64,000 bases of DNA from Amycolatopsis vancoresmycina. GTDB lineage: Bacteria > Actinomycetota > Actinomycetes > Mycobacteriales > Pseudonocardiaceae. Below, piece after piece: positions 16,302 through 25,082 of the stretch. Under the pieces are notes generated by a model, which ran no database searches, was not told the origin of the DNA, and was given only the letters and a program-made list of their open reading frames with translations. The DNA lies in assembly GCF_000716785.1 (NCBI RefSeq), contig NZ_JNYY01000004.1, positions 396,052 to 460,051 of the forward strand, given 5' to 3'. Made by a program: the position numbers and the translations under genes. Numbering within the stretch: position 1 is the stretch's first letter; every line of letters starts with the position of its first letter.

Positions 16302-17657
16302 TCAGCTGCGGATGATCGCGAGTACTTCGTCCACCAGCCCCTGCACGGCCTCGGCGTTCGCGGCCTCGACGTTCAGCCGGAGCAGCGGTTCGGTGTTCGA
16401 CGGGCGCAGGTTGAACCAGGCGCCGCCCGGCAGCTGCACGGTGAGGCCGTCCAGCTCGTCGAGCTCGACGCCGGAGCGGGTGCCGAAGGTGTCCTTGACG
16501 GCCATCATCTTCGCGACCTGGTCGTCGACCGTGGAGTTGATCTCACCCGAAGCCGCGTAGCGCGAGTACGCGCTGGTCAGCTCGCTCAGCGGGCCGGTCT
16601 GCTCGCCGAGGGCGGCGAGGACGTGCAGCGCCGCCAGCATGCCGGTGTCGGCGCGCCAGAAGTCGCGGAAGTAGTAGTGCGCGGAGTGCTCGCCGCCGAA
16701 GATGGCGCCGGTGCGGGCCATCTCGGCCTTGATGAACGAGTGCCCGACGCGGGTGCGGACCGGCTTGCCGCCGTGCTCGGCGACGATCTCCGGCACGCCC
16801 TTGGACGTGATCAGGTTGTGGATGATCGTGCCGCCCGGGTCCTTGGCCAGCTCGCGCACGGCGACCAGCGCGGTGATCGCGCTCGGCGAAACCGGCTCGC
16901 CGCGCTCGTCGACGATGAAGCAGCGGTCGGCGTCGCCGTCGAAGGCCACGCCGGCGTCCGCGCCGACCTCGCGCACCTTCGCCTGCAGGTCGACGATGTT
17001 CGCCGGGTCGAGCGGGTTGGCCTCGTGGTTCGGGAAGGTGCCGTCGAGCTCGAAGTACATCGGCACGACCTCGATCGGCAGCCCGTCGAACACGGTCGGG
17101 ACGGTGTGCCCGCCCATGCCGTTGCCGGCGTCGACGACGATCTTCAGCGGCCGGCTGCCCGACAGGTCGACGAGGTTGCGCAGGTAGGCGGCGTAGTCGG
17201 CGAGGACGTCCCGCTCGGAGACGGACCCGCGCTGGCCCTCGAACTCCGGCACGCCCTGCTCGACGGTGTCGCGGATCTCGGCGAGCCCGGTGTCCTGGCC
17301 GACCGGCGACGCGCCCGCGCGGCACATCTTGATGCCGTTGTACTTGGCCGGGTTGTGGCTGGCGGTGAACATCGCACCCGGCAGGTTCAGCGAGCCCGAC
17401 GCGAAGTACAGCTGGTCGGTGCTGGCCAGCCCGATGCTCACGACGTCGAGGCCCTGCGAGGTGACGCCGTCCGCGAACGCCGCCGCGAGCGCGGGCGACG
17501 AGTCGCGCATGTCGTGGCCGATCACCACCGAGGGCGCTTCCGGCTTGATGAGCAGGGCGAACGCGGCGCCGAAGTCGCGGACGAGGTCCGCGTCGAGCTG
17601 CTCGCCGACCACGCCGCGAATGTCGTAGGCCTTCACGATGCCCGAAAGGTCTGGCAC
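16302..17657 (-). CDS. manB: Phosphomannomutase/phosphoglucomutase
   Basis: 451 residues; GTG start at 17657 with GGGGAG upstream. It converts mannose-6-phosphate to mannose-1-phosphate. It is an alpha-D-phosphohexomutase with all four domains: the catalytic serine loop Thr-Ala-Ser-His-Asn-Pro (about residues 97-102), the Mg site Asp-Gly-Asp-Ala-Asp-Arg (about 240), the sugar-binding Gly-Gly-Glu-His-Ser-Ala-His loop (about 320), and phosphate-binding Arg-Pro-Ser-Asn-Thr-Glu-Pro (about 420). With manA it supplies mannose-1-phosphate for GDP-mannose. It is the first mannose gene of this leftward block, with 89 bp to the Trm112 gene. Confidence 0.96.
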   Translation of the reverse strand: MPDLSGIVKAYDIRGVVGEQLDADLVRDFGAAFALLIKPEAPSVVIGHDMRDSSPALAAAFADGVTSQGLDVVSIGLASTDQLYFASGSLNLPGAMFTASHNPAKYNGIKMCRAGASPVGQDTGLAEIRDTVEQGVPEFEGQRGSVSERDVLADYAAYLRNLVDLSGSRPLKIVVDAGNGMGGHTVPTVFDGLPIEVVPMYFELDGTFPNHEANPLDPANIVDLQAKVREVGADAGVAFDGDADRCFIVDERGEPVSPSAITALVAVRELAKDPGGTIIHNLITSKGVPEIVAEHGGKPVRTRVGHSFIKAEMARTGAIFGGEHSAHYYFRDFWRADTGMLAALHVLAALGEQTGPLSELTSAYSRYAASGEINSTVDDQVAKMMAVKDTFGTRSGVELDELDGLTVQLPGGAWFNLRPSNTEPLLRLNVEAANAEAVQGLVDEVLAIIRS

Positions 17658-17737
17658 GCCGTCTCCCCGCGAATAGTCGTCCCGGCGCCCGCTGCGCCGC
17701 GCGGAAAGCCTACCGGCGAGGTGAGTGGGTTACGCGT

Positions 17738-18091
17738 TCAGGCGCGGCCGGGCAGGACCCGCAGGTGGCCGCGGCGCCCGGACGGGCCCTCCGGCTCGGG
17801 CGCGGGGGCCGGTTTGTCGGAGCGGCCGGCCTCGCGCACGGCCTCGGCCAGCGCGGTCAGTTCGTCGGCCGACGGGTCCGGCGCGGCGAAGGCCCCTTCG
17901 TGCCGGACGACTTCCCAGCCCTTGGGGACGGTCAGCCGCAGCGCGTGGGCTTCGCAGAGGTCGTAGGAGTGCGGCTCGGAGGCGGTGGCCAGCGGGCCGA
18001 CGACGGCGGTGGAGTCGCTGTACGCATACGTCAGCGTGGCCACAGCTGGCTCGAGACAGCCAGTACGCGAACACTTCCGTACGCTCCGCAC
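17738..18091 (-). CDS. DUF3499 zinc-binding-like protein (Rv3258c family)
   Basis: 117 residues from GTG 18091. The family begins Arg-Ser-Val-Arg-x-Cys-Ser-Arg-Thr-Gly-Cys, which sets this start although the frame continues upstream. Cys-x4-Cys at residues 6-11 and Cys-Glu-Ala-His near 47 form a likely zinc site; a conserved Tyr-x-Asp-Ser-Thr-Ala-Val-Val-Gly-Pro-Leu-Ala follows. No Shine-Dalgarno is present. A TATCGT box 8 nt upstream would give a leaderless mRNA. The actinobacteria-specific family has no known function and sits beside manB and whiB in mycobacteria too. The C-terminus is Pro/Glu-rich and variable. Confidence 0.88.
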   Translation of the reverse strand: MRSVRKCSRTGCLEPAVATLTYAYSDSTAVVGPLATASEPHSYDLCEAHALRLTVPKGWEVVRHEGAFAAPDPSADELTALAEAVREAGRSDKPAPAPEPEGPSGRRGHLRVLPGRA

Positions 18092-18171
18092 GAATCGAAA
18101 CGATAGCGCGTCGCCGCAAGCCTGGAGGAGCGACACGCGCTGGGACGCGCCGACCGCATAGACTTCGAGGC

Positions 18172-18636
18172 GTGGCGACGGCTCGTGACTACCGACAACG
18201 GCGGCGCTCGCGACGGGACCGGCACGGCCGGGGCCTGCGCGGGACGCTGTATCCGGCGACCCTGCCCGCCGCCGCGAGCCGCGCGGAACGCTTCGACGCC
18301 CTGGTGCTGGACGCACTGGAGCCGATCGAGGCCCGCTGGCGCCACGAGCTGACCAAGCTCGACGTGGCGGTCGACGACGTACCCGAGGTCCGCGAGAACG
18401 GCCACTCACCGGCGGACGGCGTGCTCCACGACGGCGCGGTGCCGCTGTCGCGCCTGGTCCCGGCGGGCGTGGACCGGACGGGGCTGCCGACGCGAGCCAG
18501 GATCGTGTTGTACCGGCGGCCGCTGGAGGCGCGCGCGAAGGACCCGTCGGAGCTGGCGGAGCTGGTGCACGACGTGCTGGTGGAGCAGGTGGCCGGCTAC
18601 CTGGGCGTGGAACCGGACGTCATCGAAGGCGAGTAG
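18172..18636 (+). CDS. Metallopeptidase-family (zincin-like) protein lacking HExxH, Rv3259-like
   Basis: 154 residues from GTG 18172, divergent from DUF3499. The Arg-rich N-terminus is followed by a core matching the small actinobacterial zincin-like family (Arg-Phe-Asp-Ala-Leu-Val-Leu-Asp-Ala-Leu-Glu, then Arg-Ile-Val-Leu-Tyr-Arg-Arg-Pro-Leu). The helix that carries His-Glu-x-x-His in active members reads Val-Leu-Val-Glu-Gln-Val-Ala-Gly-Tyr-Leu-Gly-Val. The metal ligands are therefore missing and catalysis is unlikely. Conserved order next to manB/whiB supports the family call. Function unknown. Confidence 0.78.
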   Translation: MATARDYRQRRRSRRDRHGRGLRGTLYPATLPAAASRAERFDALVLDALEPIEARWRHELTKLDVAVDDVPEVRENGHSPADGVLHDGAVPLSRLVPAGVDRTGLPTRARIVLYRRPLEARAKDPSELAELVHDVLVEQVAGYLGVEPDVIEGE

Positions 18637-18752
18637 CCGGGGGCCGGGGCCGACCGGACGATGTGAACCGGCGGCCGGGGAACTCCGGACCGCGGGCGAA
18701 TGGGTGACGTGAACCGGCGGCCGGCAGCGGACGCCGAGCACGAACTCACCAG

Positions 18753-18874
18753 ACCTCCCCCGCCCCTCATCCCAGCCTTCCCTTCAGCCGGCGGTCGGGT
18801 TTGTCAAGGCACGCTTTCCCGCCTTGACAAACCCGAGCGGCGGCTGAAAATCCCACCGGAGGGGCGGGGGAGGT
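18753..18874. repeat. Long multi-armed inverted repeat (about 120 nt hairpin)
   Basis: Nested perfect arms: 15 bp outer (18753-18767/18860-18874), 8 bp middle (18783-18790/18841-18848) and 16 bp inner (18795-18810/18821-18836) around a 10-nt loop. It lies in the 419-bp gap between the convergent metallopeptidase-like gene and the glycosyltransferase. It could be a strong bidirectional terminator, a structured RNA or a mobile palindrome. There is no T-run. Confidence 0.75.
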
Positions 18875-18887
18875 CGGAGCCGCCTCT

Positions 18888-18917
18888 CTGCCGCGGCAGG
18901 GAATTCTGCCGCGGCAG
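18888..18917. repeat. Two copies of a 12-bp palindrome
   Basis: CTGCCGCGGCAG occurs at 18888-18899 and 18906-18917, 18 bp start to start, just right of the long hairpin. The spacer holds an AATT. The arrangement resembles paired protein-binding sites, but no regulator is implied by the neighbours. The rest of 18637-19055 shows nothing further. Confidence 0.6.
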
Positions 18918-19055
18918 GGCCGGTTCTGGCGCAAGAGAATTCAAAGACTGTCCTCGCCGGACGGGCAGGCTCTGGGATGACCACTCGTGCCGCTGTCATC
19001 TCCCGTTGGAGAGGTGGGCCGCAAGGTGGTCATCCCGTCGCCTGATTGAGGCCTA

Positions 19056-22000
19056 TCACTTTGAGCCGGGCCCGCAAGGTTGCGCTGCTCTCTCGCGTTG
19101 CGCTCTGTGTTGCGGGCCCGGCTCCGCCACCTGGTGGCCCCATGCCGGGACGATCGGGACCGGTTTGCCGCCTACCGTTGCCTTCCAGCCCGCTTCCTGC
19201 TCTGCCGCCAGGACCAGCAGGCGGCCCGTCGGGCCGTCGGATACCCGGACACGTACGTCCGGGAGGTCCGCTCGGACCGGGGCCACGCCCGGGGCGTTTC
19301 CGGGCGCGGCGCCCCCTGTGACCGCCGCCTTGGCCTGTTCCGGGGAGATCAGGATCACCTGGCCCGCTGGGGGGAGCAGGCGGAGCACTCCGCGGCCGTC
19401 CGAGGTTGGGGCGGCCGCCGAGAGCAGGTCCTTTGCCAGGGGCAGGTACGCCTGGGGGTCCACGCCCGGTGGGAGCACCACGTACTCCACGCCCGCCGCC
19501 GCTGCGGCCGCCACCATGCGCTGGACCGCTGGTGCGTCGCCCTGGCCCAGGTCGCGGCGCCACGCCGCCAAGCGGGCCGGGGTGGCTGGGGTTGGGGCCA
19601 GCTCGTCGTCGCCGTAGTGCGGCAGGCGGGCGCCGATCTGGCGGGTTGCGTCCGGGGCCACGTCGAGCACCGAGCGGCCGGATGCCGCCAGCTCGGCCGC
19701 GACCTCCGGGGCCAGGGACGGCCGCTCGCCCGCTCGCAACGGCCCCTGCGAGCCGACCAGGACCGCGCCGGTTGCCAGGCCCAGGAACACCGCCACTCCG
19801 GCGACCGCGAACACCTGGGGCAGCCAGGTCGCCGGGATGCTTGCCGAGCCGCCGCGCTGCCACGATCCCAGTACGACCCACAGCAGGCCCGCGCCGACGA
19901 CCAGCAGCGGCACCCCCGCGTAGCCGTGCGCCGGGGCTCCTCCCTGCACCGGGACCGCGGTCACCACCCGCACCAGCACCAGGCCGGCGCCGCCGAGGGC
20001 CGCGAGTGCGAGGCCGCCCGCCGCGAGCTTCGTCGGGCGGACGACCACGGCCACCAGCGCCGCCGCGATCACCGCGACGCCGATGGGCCAGGCACCCGGG
20101 CCGCCCGGGTCGAGGCCGGCCAGGTCAGTGCCGGACACCGCCGACGCCGCCCCGCCGAGGCCCTGCAGGAGCAGGCCCGGGTGGCGGAGCAGCACCGTCG
20201 GCCACGGCAGCAGCAGCGCCAGCGGCAGCAGCACCACGATGCCGACCGAGACGACGCGGCGCGCCAGCCCGGTCGGGGCCGGCAGGACGACGAACCCGAT
20301 CAGCAGCCCGGCGAGCGCGAGCCCGTGCGCGAGCGGTGAGAACGCGCCGAGCAGCGCCATCCCCAGCGCCGACAGCGCGGACACGTGCAGCCAGCGCGTG
20401 TCCGCCCGGACCAGCAGCCCGGCGATGCCCGCGGCCACCAGCGGCAGCACGAGGTGCACCACGACGACGTCGAGGCGGCCCTGTGCCACGCCGGCGGTCG
20501 CGGCCGGGAGCAGCGCGTAGGTCGCGGCGACGACGGCACGCACCCAGCGGCGTACGCGCAGCCGCCGCGTCGCCGCGTACGCCCCGATCGCCGACAGGGG
20601 GATGTCACCCAGGAACAGGATCGCGACCAGTGCGGACGGGCCGCCGAGGGGCGCGAACACCGCGCCGAGCGTCCCGATCACCGGCAGGGACGCCGAGGCG
20701 GGTGCGCCGGTGCCGCCCGCGATCGCGTGCCACGGCGACAGGTACGACGACCACAGCTCCCCCAGCCCGGCGACCGGGAGCAGCTTGCCGCCGAAGACGT
20801 CGAGGCCGAGCCGGGCCCGGTTGACCACCAGGCCCAGCGCCGTCATCACGACGAGCAGCACCACCGGCGGCGCGAAGACCGTGGCCGCGAGCACGCGGCG
20901 GCGGTTCACCTCGACGAAGACGAGCTCCGGCTCATCGGCTTCCGAGGTGTCTTCGGCCACCGGTACCGGGGTCTCCGGCAGCGTGACGGCGACGAGCGTG
21001 CCCGGGCGGCGCAGCCCGGATCCGCGGGCGCTGAGGCCGCGCAGCGCGCCCGCGGGCAGCGCGTCGGGGCCGACCGGACGGCTCTCACGGGCGTCGAGGG
21101 CTTCCGGCGTCACCCATGCCGACTCGGTTTCGACGGTCTCGGGCACGCGGCCGAGCGCGACCTCGTTCTCGACGCCGCGGCGCACCAGGCCGACGACGCC
21201 GGCGCGGACGGCGTTGCGCAGGCGGGTCCAGCGGCCGGTGAAGAGCCCGCGAACCGTGCCGGGCCGCGGATTCCGCCGCCGGCGGTCGCGGGCGGCGCGC
21301 AATCCGCCGCGTCCACTGAGGAGGTACGCGGCGGCGGCGAACTCGGCGCGCGCTTCGCCGGTGCGGCGCAGCAGCGCGAAGGCGAGCGCGCGCAGCACCG
21401 ACAGGAGCGGGAGCCGGATCATGCCGAGCCAGAAGGAAAACGGCGAGCAGTTCACCAGGAACACGCGCAGCCCGTGGGCGCGGTTCGCGGCGGAGAGCGA
21501 GCCGGGGACGGCGTCGGCTGCCCGCTGTCCGGTGGTGAGGGCCCGTGCGTGGCGGACGCGGGCGGCCGGGACGGACAGGACGATGCCGCCGGCGGCGTTG
21601 GCGCGCCAGCCGAAGTCGAGATCCTCGCGCAGCAACGGGAATGCGGGGTCGAAGCCGCCGAGGGTGTCCCAGGCGTCGCGGCGCACGAGCGAGCCGGCGC
21701 TGGGCACGGCGAGCACCTCCACCGGCTCTTCGCCGGTGGCGGCGATCTGCTGGCGGTGGCCGGACGCGTCGGTGGACAGGCCGGCTTCGACGATCAGCCG
21801 CGGGTCGGTCCAGTCGAGCCCGAGGGGGCCGAGCACGGTGGCCGACGGTTCCTTCGTCGCCACGGTCAGGAGTTGCTCGAGGCAGTCGCGTTCGGGTGCG
21901 CAGTCGTCGTGCAGCAGCCACAGCCACGATCCGGGGTCGTCACCCCAGCGCTCGGTGGCGTGCTCGACGGCCGCGGCGACCGCGGCGGCGAAGCCGGTGT

Positions 22001-22250
22001 CGCCCGGAAGTGTGATGACGCCGGAGAGCACGGGAGAAGAATCCGGGCCGGGGTCCTCGGCGGCTTCGGCGAGCAGCCGCGGGGTCGCGTCGGTGGATCC
22101 GGTGTCCACGGCGAGCACGTACCGGGGCCGCACTGTGCTGCGGCGCAACGAAGAAAGGGCCAGCGGCAGCCAGGATTCGCCGTTGTGACAGACCACAATG
22201 GCCAGAACGGGCGCGGTGCGCGGAACGGGCGGCGCGGCGGTGCGAGGCAA
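19056..22250 (-). CDS. Glycosyltransferase family 2 fused to a polytopic membrane region
   Basis: 1064 residues. TTG at 22250 is the start: GGAG lies 6 nt upstream and the N-terminal strand Val-Leu-Ala-Ile-Val-Val-Cys-His-Asn-Gly-Glu needs it. The GT2 catalytic domain (about 10-300) shows Asp-Thr-Gly-Ser-Thr-Asp, the DxD-like Leu-His-Asp-Asp-Cys-Ala-Pro, and Arg-Glu-Asp-Leu-Asp-Phe-Gly-Trp-Arg. From about 450 to 880 there are a dozen or more hydrophobic helices, then a soluble outer domain to the end. It probably transfers a sugar onto a lipid-linked or cell-wall acceptor at the membrane. It lies between the manB block and whiB, as in other actinomycetes. Donor and acceptor are unknown, although GDP-mannose is suggested by context. 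Confidence 0.88.
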   Translation of the reverse strand: MPRTAAPPVPRTAPVLAIVVCHNGESWLPLALSSLRRSTVRPRYVLAVDTGSTDATPRLLAEAAEDPGPDSSPVLSGVITLPGDTGFAAAVAAAVEHATERWGDDPGSWLWLLHDDCAPERDCLEQLLTVATKEPSATVLGPLGLDWTDPRLIVEAGLSTDASGHRQQIAATGEEPVEVLAVPSAGSLVRRDAWDTLGGFDPAFPLLREDLDFGWRANAAGGIVLSVPAARVRHARALTTGQRAADAVPGSLSAANRAHGLRVFLVNCSPFSFWLGMIRLPLLSVLRALAFALLRRTGEARAEFAAAAYLLSGRGGLRAARDRRRRNPRPGTVRGLFTGRWTRLRNAVRAGVVGLVRRGVENEVALGRVPETVETESAWVTPEALDARESRPVGPDALPAGALRGLSARGSGLRRPGTLVAVTLPETPVPVAEDTSEADEPELVFVEVNRRRVLAATVFAPPVVLLVVMTALGLVVNRARLGLDVFGGKLLPVAGLGELWSSYLSPWHAIAGGTGAPASASLPVIGTLGAVFAPLGGPSALVAILFLGDIPLSAIGAYAATRRLRVRRWVRAVVAATYALLPAATAGVAQGRLDVVVVHLVLPLVAAGIAGLLVRADTRWLHVSALSALGMALLGAFSPLAHGLALAGLLIGFVVLPAPTGLARRVVSVGIVVLLPLALLLPWPTVLLRHPGLLLQGLGGAASAVSGTDLAGLDPGGPGAWPIGVAVIAAALVAVVVRPTKLAAGGLALAALGGAGLVLVRVVTAVPVQGGAPAHGYAGVPLLVVGAGLLWVVLGSWQRGGSASIPATWLPQVFAVAGVAVFLGLATGAVLVGSQGPLRAGERPSLAPEVAAELAASGRSVLDVAPDATRQIGARLPHYGDDELAPTPATPARLAAWRRDLGQGDAPAVQRMVAAAAAAGVEYVVLPPGVDPQAYLPLAKDLLSAAAPTSDGRGVLRLLPPAGQVILISPEQAKAAVTGGAAPGNAPGVAPVRADLPDVRVRVSDGPTGRLLVLAAEQEAGWKATVGGKPVPIVPAWGHQVAEPGPQHRAQRERAAQPCGPGSK

Positions 22251-22342
22251 CGAACGCTCCAGATCAGCCGGGGGTCGGTCCGGCCACCCTACGGCCCCGC
22301 CCCATCACCCGATGGTGAACCCACGCCGGGCCCCACCCAAGA

Positions 22343-22379
22343 GAATTCGCCGGTGACGCAAAGCATCACCGGCGAATTC
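22343..22379. terminator. 14-bp hairpin upstream of the glycosyltransferase
   Basis: Perfect inverted repeat GAATTCGCCGGTGA (22343-22356) with its complement at 22366-22379, 9-nt loop. It lies between whiB and the glycosyltransferase start, both leftward, so it may end whiB transcripts or attenuate read-through. Confidence 0.5.
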
Positions 22380-22462
22380 CGCAGTCCACAGCCGGAACAC
22401 GGCAAAGGATCCGCCTCGCACCGAGCCGCGGGTCCCACGCGAACCCGGCCCGACGCGGGGGT

Positions 22463-22506
22463 CCGGGGGCTTGCCCCCGGGCGGGGTCTGGGGGTTGCAC
22501 CCCCAG
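22463..22506. terminator. Tandem G/C hairpins behind whiB
   Basis: Two adjacent hairpins: CCGGGGGC-TT-GCCCCCGG (22463-22480) and CTGGGGGT-TGC-ACCCCCAG (22488-22506), 54 nt beyond the whiB stop. G-run/C-run hairpin pairs of this kind recur between genes in actinomycetes (from memory, not checked) and probably act as terminators. Confidence 0.55.
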
Positions 22507-22559
22507 AAAACACGGAAACGAGCGGCTTCGGTTCGCGCGTTCCGCGAACACACCTCTCC

Positions 22560-22886
22560 CTAGACGGCTCGTTTCTTGAGCTTTCGACGCTCCCGCTCGG
22601 ACAGACCGCCCCAGATGCCGAAGCGCTCGTCGTGGGCCAGTGCGTACTCAAGGCACTCGTCCTTGACCTCGCAGCCCAGGCAGATCCGCTTGGCTTCGCG
22701 GGTGGAGCCGCCCTTCTCGGGGAAGAACGCCTCCGGGTCCGTCTGTGCGCACAGGGCGCGTTCCTGCCAGTCCTGCTCTTCTTCGGTGGCATCGATGAGC
22801 TCGGTGAGATCTCCCAGAGCCTGCTCCGGGATCTCGCCCCAACTCATGACGTGCCCCCATTCCTTCCCATCGGCTTCCAACCGCAC
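22560..22886 (-). CDS. whiB: WhiB-family iron-sulfur regulator (WhiB2/WhmD type)
   Basis: 108 residues if started at GTG 22886, which has AGGAGG (22892-22897) 5 nt upstream; ATG 22847 would give 95 residues, nearer the length of known homologues, but has only a weak ribosome site. The WhiB core is complete: Arg-Ala-Leu-Cys-Ala-Gln-Thr-Asp, then Cys-Leu-Gly-Cys and Glu-Cys (four cluster-binding Cys), Glu-Tyr-Ala-Leu, Gly-Ile-Trp-Gly-Gly-Leu-Ser and a basic Arg-Arg-Lys-Leu-Lys-Lys tail. WhiB2/WhmD proteins control septation and sporulation genes with a [4Fe-4S] cluster. Position beside the manB cluster matches mycobacterial whiB2. Confidence 0.95.
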   Translation of the reverse strand: MRLEADGKEWGHVMSWGEIPEQALGDLTELIDATEEEQDWQERALCAQTDPEAFFPEKGGSTREAKRICLGCEVKDECLEYALAHDERFGIWGGLSERERRKLKKRAV

Positions 22887-23096
22887 GTCCGCCTCCTCGC
22901 TCCCTAGCACTCCCCAGGCTGGCGGTGGTGAAACGACACTCGCCGTCCCCTCTCGGCGGCGAATGACATCACTGTGATTACACCCGTGTAGTGCGGTCAG
23001 GTCAAGCGGAGTAGCGAGTTCGGGGGACGTTCCGGCCCGATCGCGCAAGGGGACACGCCGGTAACTTCACACCGGGCATACGGAAGACTGGAGCAC

Positions 23097-23873
23097 GTGC
23101 AGAAGTCAGCAGTGCGTCCCAGCCCGGTCTTCCTCGGCATCCTCGCGCTCACCGTCGCCGGTGGTGTCATGGCCGCGTTCGGCTACGTCGACCCGTACTT
23201 CGTCCGCGATCACGACACGCTGGCCGTGGCCGGTGTGGTGATCTTCGTCGCCGCCGGCTGGGTGGCGTCGTTGACGCTCCACGAGTTCGGGCACGCGATG
23301 GTCGCTTACCGCGGCGGCGACTACAGCGTCGCCCACAAGGGTTACCTCAACCTCGACGTGCGGAAGTACACCGATCCGGTTCTGTCGATCGTGCTCCCGC
23401 TGATCTTCCTGTTCATCGGCGGCATCCCGCTGCCGGGTGGCGCGGTGTGGATCAACCGGGGCGCGCTGCGTTCGCGGGGGACGTCGTCGTGGGTGTCGCT
23501 GGCCGGGCCGCTGAGCAACCTCGCGGTCGGCGCGGCGCTGTGCCTGGTGGTCGCGCTGGTCCCGATGCCGAACGGCCTGGTGATCGCGATGTCCTTCCTG
23601 GCGTTGCTGCAGGTCGTGACGTTCATCCTGAACATCCTGCCGATCCCGGGCCTGGACGGCTGGGGCGCGATCGAGCCGTACCTGCCGCCGCAGGCGCGTG
23701 CGTTCGGGGCGCAGGTCCGCCCGTGGGCGCCGATCGTCCTGTTCGCGCTCCTCTGGCTGTTCCCGCCGGCGAACGCCGCGTTGTGGGACGGCGCCGGCTG
23801 GATCTTCGACGCGCTGGGTGGCTATCCCGGTGCCCCGAACGGGTTCCTGCTCTTCCAGTTCTGGAAGTACTGA
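23097..23873 (+). CDS. Site-2 protease family (M50) intramembrane metalloprotease
   Basis: 258 residues; GTG 23097 with GGAG only 3 nt upstream. Five to six membrane helices. His-Glu-Phe-Gly-His in helix 2 is the zinc-binding active site and Asn-Ile-Leu-Pro-Ile-Pro-Gly-Leu-Asp-Gly supplies the third ligand (Asp). No PDZ domain is inserted, so it belongs to the short, PDZ-less branch. Such proteases cleave membrane-bound anti-sigma factors or transporters. It stands alone, divergent from whiB across about 210 bp. The substrate is unknown. Confidence 0.9.
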   Translation: MQKSAVRPSPVFLGILALTVAGGVMAAFGYVDPYFVRDHDTLAVAGVVIFVAAGWVASLTLHEFGHAMVAYRGGDYSVAHKGYLNLDVRKYTDPVLSIVLPLIFLFIGGIPLPGGAVWINRGALRSRGTSSWVSLAGPLSNLAVGAALCLVVALVPMPNGLVIAMSFLALLQVVTFILNILPIPGLDGWGAIEPYLPPQARAFGAQVRPWAPIVLFALLWLFPPANAALWDGAGWIFDALGGYPGAPNGFLLFQFWKY

Positions 23874-23902
23874 GGTTTGAACCGGGTGCCGCGCGGGAAT
23901 GA

Positions 23903-24700
23903 TCAGCGCGGTGCCGTGACGGGTGGCGCGTGCTCGGTCAGCCAGACGTGCGCGCGCTTCCACACGACCCGCAGACCCGACCGCTCCCCGAGGTAGTCGC
24001 CCGCCGCGCCGACGACCGGCAGCATGCCGATCGCGCGGTGGAACAGGTTGCCGCGGGGACGCTTCTCGAGTTCGCCGGTGATGCCGAGCAGTCCGCGGCC
24101 GAGCCGCCAGAGCGTGCGGCCCGCGGCCTTGACGGTCGCCTTGCCGTGCTTCTTCTCCGACTCCCTCAGTTCCTCGGTCAGCTTCGCCGCTTCGTCCGCC
24201 TCCGCGGCTTCGTCGTGCTCCGCGTGCCTGCCGGCCGCGAGGTCCGGGTCGATGTCGCGCTCGAACAGCACCGACGCGATGAGGCGCACGCGCGTGCCGA
24301 CGTCCGTGACGCCGTACTCGCCCGCGATCGCGCAGAGCAGCAGCCCTTGCGACGCCGCGCCCAGCGCGTCCTGGACCGGGAGCCGGTCGGCCAGCGCGCC
24401 GCCCAGCCCGGGGATCGACGTCAGCAGCGCCGTGAAGCGGCCGACGCGGTTCATCCACCAGCTCGACCGGTCGTAGCCGGTCATCCGCGCCCACGCCGCC
24501 GTGCCGGGGACCTTCACCGACGTGATGCCGTGGATCAGCTTCGCCTTGAGCCCGGACTCGACCTCGGCCAGGTCGTCGGCCGCCCGCGCCTGCAGGCCGA
24601 ACGGGTCGGACTCGCGCAGCGCGTCGAGCATCGGCCCGCACGCCCGCACGAACGGCCGCAGGACCGCCACGACCTGCCGGTCGGAGATCGCCTCAGCCAC
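23903..24700 (-). CDS. Conserved hypothetical protein, third gene of the mshB operon
   Basis: 265 residues from GTG 24700, overlapping the preceding membrane-protein gene by 8 nt. No signal peptide. The central part has weakly amphipathic glycine-rich helices (Leu-Thr-Ser-Ile-Pro-Gly-Leu-Gly-Gly-Ala-Leu-Ala-Asp-Arg) and a Gly-Val-Thr-Asp-Val-Gly-Thr-Arg-Val-Arg-Leu stretch, then an acidic Glu/Ala/Lys segment likely to be coiled coil, and a basic C-terminus. The middle loosely recalls EcsC-like peripheral membrane proteins, but I cannot assign it. Co-transcription with mshB is likely. Confidence 0.65.
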   Translation of the reverse strand: MAEAISDRQVVAVLRPFVRACGPMLDALRESDPFGLQARAADDLAEVESGLKAKLIHGITSVKVPGTAAWARMTGYDRSSWWMNRVGRFTALLTSIPGLGGALADRLPVQDALGAASQGLLLCAIAGEYGVTDVGTRVRLIASVLFERDIDPDLAAGRHAEHDEAAEADEAAKLTEELRESEKKHGKATVKAAGRTLWRLGRGLLGITGELEKRPRGNLFHRAIGMLPVVGAAGDYLGERSGLRVVWKRAHVWLTEHAPPVTAPR

Positions 24701-25082
24701 GTCCCGGTCTCCTTCCCACCCGGCCCGGCCCGCCGCCGAGCACCATCGCGCCCGGCAGCGCGCTCGCGCCGAGCAACAGCAGCGCCCGCCAGTCCTGGAT
24801 CAGCACCAGGTCACCACCCGGACCCAGCAGGCCGACCCCGAACACGACGAGCACCCACACCGCGAGGGGTACCCAGGAAAGCCCGGGCCGCACCAGCTTC
24901 GCCGTGGTCCACACCAGCCAGGGCGTGGTGACGGCGCCGACGAGCACCGTCACCGGCACCGGGACCACCCCGATCCGCAGCGGCAGGAAGAACAGCTCCA
25001 GCAGGGCGAGCAGCACCGTGTCGACGGCGAGCAGCGCGAGCAGCAGGCCCTGTTCGAGCGTCAGCCGCTCGTCCACGGTCAC
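24693..25082 (-). CDS. Small membrane protein coupled to mshB (Rv1171-like)
   Basis: 129 residues; GTG start at 25082 overlaps the mshB stop (GTGA). Four hydrophobic helices fill most of the length. They are preceded by Val-Asp-Glu-Arg-Leu-Thr-Leu-Glu-Gln and followed by a Gly/Arg-rich tail. A membrane-protein gene follows mshB in mycobacteria as well (Rv1171). Its role is unknown; a part in mycothiol handling is only suggested by the coupling. Confidence 0.75.
   Translation of the reverse strand: MTVDERLTLEQGLLLALLAVDTVLLALLELFFLPLRIGVVPVPVTVLVGAVTTPWLVWTTAKLVRPGLSWVPLAVWVLVVFGVGLLGPGGDLVLIQDWRALLLLGASALPGAMVLGGGPGRVGRRPGRG

Noticed and set aside
20385..22907. Forward 840-codon frame across the glycosyltransferase and whiB
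   Set aside because: No family signal, lies opposite two well-supported genes, and has the amino-acid bias of antisense GC-rich frames.
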